From JACCVL01 sp963695375 (GTDB taxonomy: Bacteria > Actinomycetota > Actinomycetes > Propionibacteriales > Nocardioidaceae): a stretch of 64,000 nt of DNA. Of the stretch, positions 61,147 through 64,000 are shown piece by piece (position 1 is the first letter of the stretch; the number at the start of each line of letters is the position of its first letter). The DNA is taken from positions 62,001 through 126,000 of the forward strand of contig OY968767.1 of NCBI GenBank assembly GCA_963695375.1, given 5' to 3'. The position numbers were made by a program, and so were the translations under genes. The notes under the pieces were generated by a model, which was not told the origin of the DNA, searched no databases, and saw nothing but the letters and a program-made list of their open reading frames with translations.

Positions 61147-61923
61147 GTGAGTGCCGACGGGATCGCAGAGCTGAGAGCCAGGTCGCAGAGCGACTTCGCG
61201 CTGCTGCGCAGCCTCCACCCCGACGACGCCCGCTGGACGCAGGTGCGCTCCGACCTGGTGGCGCTGCACCTCCCCCTGGTGGAACACCTGGCCCGGCGCT
61301 TCGGGAACCGCGGCGAGGCGGTCGAGGACCTCGCTCAGGTGGGCACCATCGGCCTGATCAAGGCCGTCGACCGGTTCGACCCGGAGCGCGGGGTGGAGTT
61401 CTCGACGTACGCGACGCCGACGATCGTCGGGGAGATCAAGCGGTGGTTCCGAGACAAGGGCTGGTCGATCCGGGTCCCCCGCCGGCTCCAGGACCTCCGA
61501 CTGGCGCTCACCGGCGCGACCGACGAGCTGACGCAGGCGCTCGGTCGCTCGCCCACGGTGGCCGAGATCGCCGAACGGCTCGAAGTGAGCGAGGACGAGG
61601 TGCTGGAGGCACTCGAGTCCGCCAACGCCTACTCCACGCTGTCGTTGGATGCCCCCGATCTGGCCCTGGTCGACGGGAGCAGCGTCGGCGAGACGCTCGG
61701 CGACGTGGACGACGCGCTGGAGACCGTCGAGCTGCGCGAGTCGCTGCGCCCGCTGCTGGGCCGGCTGCCCCCGCGCGAGCGCACCATCGTCTGCCTGCGC
61801 TTCTTCCGCCAGCTCACCCAGTCCCAGATCGCCGCCGAGGTCGGCATGTCGCAGATGCACGTCTCCCGGCTGCTGAGCCGGTCGCTGGCGGTGTTGCGGG
61901 CCGAGCTCGACGGCGGGCCGTGA
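61147..61923 (+). CDS. SigB/SigF/SigG-family alternative sigma factor
   Basis: 258 aa from GTG 61147. Region 2 is LPLVEHLARRFGNRGEAVEDLAQVGTIGLIKAVDRFDPE with FSTYATPTIVGEIKRWFRD; region 3 has RSPTVAEIAERLEVSEDEV; region 4 is LPPRERTIVCLRFFRQLTQSQIAAEVGMSQMHVSRLL. This is the general-stress/sporulation type without region 1.1. Directly coupled in layout to rsbW. Confidence 0.95.
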   Translation: MSADGIAELRARSQSDFALLRSLHPDDARWTQVRSDLVALHLPLVEHLARRFGNRGEAVEDLAQVGTIGLIKAVDRFDPERGVEFSTYATPTIVGEIKRWFRDKGWSIRVPRRLQDLRLALTGATDELTQALGRSPTVAEIAERLEVSEDEVLEALESANAYSTLSLDAPDLALVDGSSVGETLGDVDDALETVELRESLRPLLGRLPPRERTIVCLRFFRQLTQSQIAAEVGMSQMHVSRLLSRSLAVLRAELDGGP

Positions 61924-62355
61924 TCAGGCCGTTTCGTCGCCGCCTGGGTCTCCGAGGGCGTGGGTCGTGGCGGGCAGGATCAGGAGGACCAGCGTGAGCA
62001 CCGCGGCGGCGGCCACCGCGAGGGAGAGGACCGGGTACGGCTGGCGGTAGCTCCAGGCCAGGGCGACGAGCAGCAGCTGCGCGGCCAGCAACGGTCCTCT
62101 GCTCCACGACTCCCGCCGGACCAACCCGCGAGCGCACCAGGCCAGGCCGAGCGCACAGCCGGCGAAGAACACGGCCGGCGGCGCCGCTGCGGTGGCCCGA
62201 TCGCGCACCAGGGCGACGACCTCGCCGCCCGCCAGCGCGAGGAAGGCGGCGGCCTCGGCGAGCACGACCGCCGCGGCGAGCCAGCGCGGCCCGGCGCCGC
62301 CCGCTCCGGACCGGCCAGAGGCGCCGGCGGCGTCGGGTCGCGGTCCGGCAGCCAC
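61924..62355 (-). CDS. Hypothetical four-helix membrane protein
   Basis: 143 aa. After a Pro/Gly-rich start, four hydrophobic segments follow (WLAAAVVLAEAAAFLALAGG, AVFFAGCALGLAWCARGLV, LLAAQLLLVALAWSY, VLSLAVAAAAVLTLVLLIL). No motif. The gene is tail to tail with the sigma factor gene with no spacing. Similar small membrane proteins are common near sigF in actinobacteria. Confidence 0.6.
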   Translation of the reverse strand: MAAGPRPDAAGASGRSGAGGAGPRWLAAAVVLAEAAAFLALAGGEVVALVRDRATAAAPPAVFFAGCALGLAWCARGLVRRESWSRGPLLAAQLLLVALAWSYRQPYPVLSLAVAAAAVLTLVLLILPATTHALGDPGGDETA

Positions 62356-62556
62356 TGTGCCAGCCTGGCACGGCGGTGGGGGCCGGTCGACGGGTGACCC
62401 CCTGTGACCGACTCGACATCGCGCAGCGACGGCCAGGGGTTGTGTGCCGGGCGGTTCGTTGTCACGCTAGAGGTGTCTGCGGTCAGGTGACGCGCTTGCC
62501 CGCCGTACATCACGGGGAGCAGTCGGCGTCTCACGCGCTGCTCTCCGCCCCATTTC

Positions 62557-62570
62557 GTGAATGAGTTCAC
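62557..62570 (+). promoter_or_regulatory. CRP/GlxR-type binding site upstream of whiB1
   Basis: GTGA-ATGAGT-TCAC (62557-62570) fits the CRP-family consensus TGTGA-N6-TCACA with both GTGA/TCAC half-sites perfect and one outer base (A) also matching. It lies 52 bp before the whiB1 start. In Mycobacterium tuberculosis whiB1 is controlled by CRP through sites of this type. Confidence 0.6.
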
Positions 62571-62622
62571 ATGCGGGCGGCCGGGGAGCCGGTGCCTGCT
62601 TGACCGACGAAGGAGCCGCCCC

Positions 62623-62874
62623 GTGGACTGGCGCCACCGTGCAGCGTGCCTCGACGAGGACCCGGAGTTGTTCTTCCCGATCGGGAACACCGGCCCGGCG
62701 ATCCTGCAGATCGAGGACGCGAAAGCCATCTGCCGCCGCTGTGACGTGCGCGAGCAGTGCCTGGACTGGGCGCTCGAGTCCGGTCAGGACCACGGGGTGT
62801 GGGGCGGGCTCAGCGAGGACGAGCGGCGGGCGCTCAAGCGGCGTACCGCCCGCGCGCGACTCCGCACCGGCTGA
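62623..62874 (+). CDS. whiB1: WhiB1-type iron-sulfur transcription factor
   Basis: 83 aa from GTG 62623 with AAGGAG 8 nt upstream; longer upstream reading is possible but lacks a ribosome site. Four cluster cysteines are C9, C37, C40 and C46 (RAACLDED, ICRRCDVREQC), followed by the GVWGGLSEDERR turn and a basic tail. WhiB1 binds a nitric-oxide-sensitive 4Fe-4S cluster and works with the principal sigma factor. Convergent with the pdtaS-like gene. Confidence 0.95.
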   Translation: MDWRHRAACLDEDPELFFPIGNTGPAILQIEDAKAICRRCDVREQCLDWALESGQDHGVWGGLSEDERRALKRRTARARLRTG

Positions 62875-62881
62875 CTCCGCC

Positions 62882-64000
62882 TCAGCTCGGCGGCAGGCTG
62901 AGCCGGACCGACGCCCCACCCTCGGGCCGGTTGCGGAACGACAGCTCGCCGCCGAGCTCGGTGTGCACCAGCGTGCGCACGATCGCCAGTCCGAGGCTCT
63001 GCGACCCCTCCGGGTCGAAGTCGGCGGGCAGCCCGGCCCCGTCGTCCTCGACCGAGACCTCGAGCCTGCTCCGGGTCCGCCGGGCACGCACCCGGACGTG
63101 CCCCCGCCCGCCGTCGAAGCCGTGCTCCACGGCGTTCTGCAGCAGCTCGGTCAGCACCATCGCGAGCGGTGTCGCCACGTCGGCGGGCACCGACCCGAAG
63201 CTCCCCTCCCGCTCGATCGTCACCTGGACCGGTGAGTCGGCGGTGAGCACCTCCACCACCATCCGGCACAGCCGGTCCACCACCTCGTCGGCCTGGACGG
63301 TCTCGTCCGGTGACTGGCTGAGCATGTCGTGCACCACGGCGATGGACCCCACCCGACGGATCGCCTCCTGCAGTGCCTGTCTCGCCTCCGGAGCCTCGAT
63401 CCGCCGCGCCTGCAGCCGCAACAGCGCCGCCACGGTCTGCAGGTTGTTCTTCACCCGGTGATGGATCTCGCGGATGGTCGCCTCCTTGGTGACCAGCTCG
63501 CGTTCCCGGTACCGCAGCTCGGTCACGTCGCGCAGCAGCAGCAGCGCACCGCTCCGCTCCCCTGCCGTCAGCAGCGGGATCGCTCGCAGCACCAGGGCGG
63601 CGTTCCCGGACTCCACCTCGATCGCTCGCGCCACGGTGCCGGTCAGCACGGCGGTGACCGAGTCGTCGACCGGCTCCGCCGACGGCGGCACCACCCCCTG
63701 CACCGCATCCACCAGCCTGCTACCGACCGGATCGGCGGCGAGGCCGAGCCGACGCAGCGCGGACAACGCGTTCGGGCTGGCGTAGCTGACAGCACCGCCG
63801 GCGTCGACCCGGACGAAGCCGTCGCCGACCCGCATGGCCTCCTCCAGGTCGGACCGTTCGCCCAGGTACGGGAAGTGCCCGTCCGCGATCATCCGCGTCA
63901 GGTCCGCGGCGGTCTGCAGGTAGGACAGCTCGAGCCGGCTGGGGGTCCGGATGCCGAGCAGGTTCGTCGAGCGTCCGACCACGCCGAGCAGCCGGTCGGC
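62882..64000 (-). CDS. pdtaS: PdtaS-like sensor histidine kinase, 5' end outside the window
   Basis: 373 codons in frame to the window edge, continuing past it. A PAS-type region at about 50-150 (VRVDAGGAVSYASPNAL, LLLLRDVTELR) precedes a HisKA_2 dimerisation domain with the phospho-acceptor His in IREIHHRVKNNLQTVAALLRLQ, then an HWE/HATPase domain (MVLTELLQNAVEHGFD, VEDDGAGLPADFD). The missing N-terminus should be a GAF domain. PdtaS proteins are soluble and signal to an ANTAR regulator. It is adjacent to whiB1, as commonly seen in actinobacteria. Confidence 0.92.
   Translation of the reverse strand, partial: ADRLLGVVGRSTNLLGIRTPSRLELSYLQTAADLTRMIADGHFPYLGERSDLEEAMRVGDGFVRVDAGGAVSYASPNALSALRRLGLAADPVGSRLVDAVQGVVPPSAEPVDDSVTAVLTGTVARAIEVESGNAALVLRAIPLLTAGERSGALLLLRDVTELRYRERELVTKEATIREIHHRVKNNLQTVAALLRLQARRIEAPEARQALQEAIRRVGSIAVVHDMLSQSPDETVQADEVVDRLCRMVVEVLTADSPVQVTIEREGSFGSVPADVATPLAMVLTELLQNAVEHGFDGGRGHVRVRARRTRSRLEVSVEDDGAGLPADFDPEGSQSLGLAIVRTLVHTELGGELSFRNRPEGGASVRLSLPPS

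Overview
The window is high-GC, gene-dense chromosomal DNA from an actinomycete (Actinomycetota). Markers are a WhiB1-type regulator beside a PdtaS-type sensor kinase, NucS mismatch endonuclease, the fused 2-oxoglutarate decarboxylase/dehydrogenase Kgd, nickel superoxide dismutase with its SodX protease, a rho gene with a long basic N-terminal region, and the order prmC-prfA-rpmE-(gpx)-rho-thrB-thrC-hom-lysA-argS. Frequent GTG starts and an NDP-type tight gene packing fit. I cannot fix the family; Nocardioides-like or Frankia/Geodermatophilus-like relatives are both compatible. Almost everything looks like core chromosome; the one clearly foreign-looking piece is a small acetyltransferase cassette at 56.57-57.20 kb.

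Region 1 (1-9.9 kb) is acyl-CoA metabolism: a truncated acyl-CoA mutase large subunit under a 22-bp operator-like palindrome and a MarR gene, then MeaB, acetyl-CoA acetyltransferase, methylmalonyl-CoA epimerase and crotonyl-CoA carboxylase/reductase (Ccr), followed by a DivIVA-like coiled-coil gene whose 3' end is frameshifted. Region 2 (9.9-26.2 kb) holds a secreted lysyl-oxidase-like protein, an alpha/beta hydrolase, a GGDEF-EAL protein convergent with a two-gene unit (SpeD-like protein plus a LuxI-like GNAT acyltransferase), a tandem-fused 3-hydroxyacyl-CoA dehydrogenase, NucS, a K+ channel, ethylmalonyl-CoA mutase (Ecm), 3-hydroxybutyryl-CoA dehydrogenase and a PduO-type cobalamin adenosyltransferase. 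Together regions 1 and 2 encode most of the acetyl-CoA to methylmalonyl-CoA part of the ethylmalonyl-CoA pathway plus cofactor supply and mutase protection.

Region 3 (26.2-36.5 kb) is the complete F1Fo ATP synthase operon (atpZ/I-like genes, BEFHAGDC, DUF2550) followed upstream by a WecA/MraY-family transferase and TsaC. Region 4 (36.6-49.4 kb) carries an RsbA-like MEDS/ATPase regulator, translation termination genes, rpmE, glutathione peroxidase, rho with a long structured leader, threonine and lysine biosynthesis, argS with an unusual HIGH motif, a response regulator and tRNA-Arg(CCG). Region 5 (49.5-64 kb) has cell-envelope proteins (choice-of-anchor P-like, LCP, lipoprotein), kgd, the repeat-flanked GNAT cassette, a zinc-type dehydrogenase, malic enzyme, sodX/sodN, an RsbW/SigB-type pair, whiB1 preceded by a CRP-type site, and the 3' part of a PdtaS-like kinase.

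The candidates most worth pursuing as undescribed biology are the translationally coupled SpeD-like/LuxI-like pair with an elaborate upstream region of repeats (13.99-15.37 kb) and the GNAT gene bracketed by inverted arrays of a 22-bp repeat (56.57-57.20 kb). Two genes (the DivIVA-like gene and sodX) change reading frame beside short tandem repeats, which may be assembly error or real slippage.
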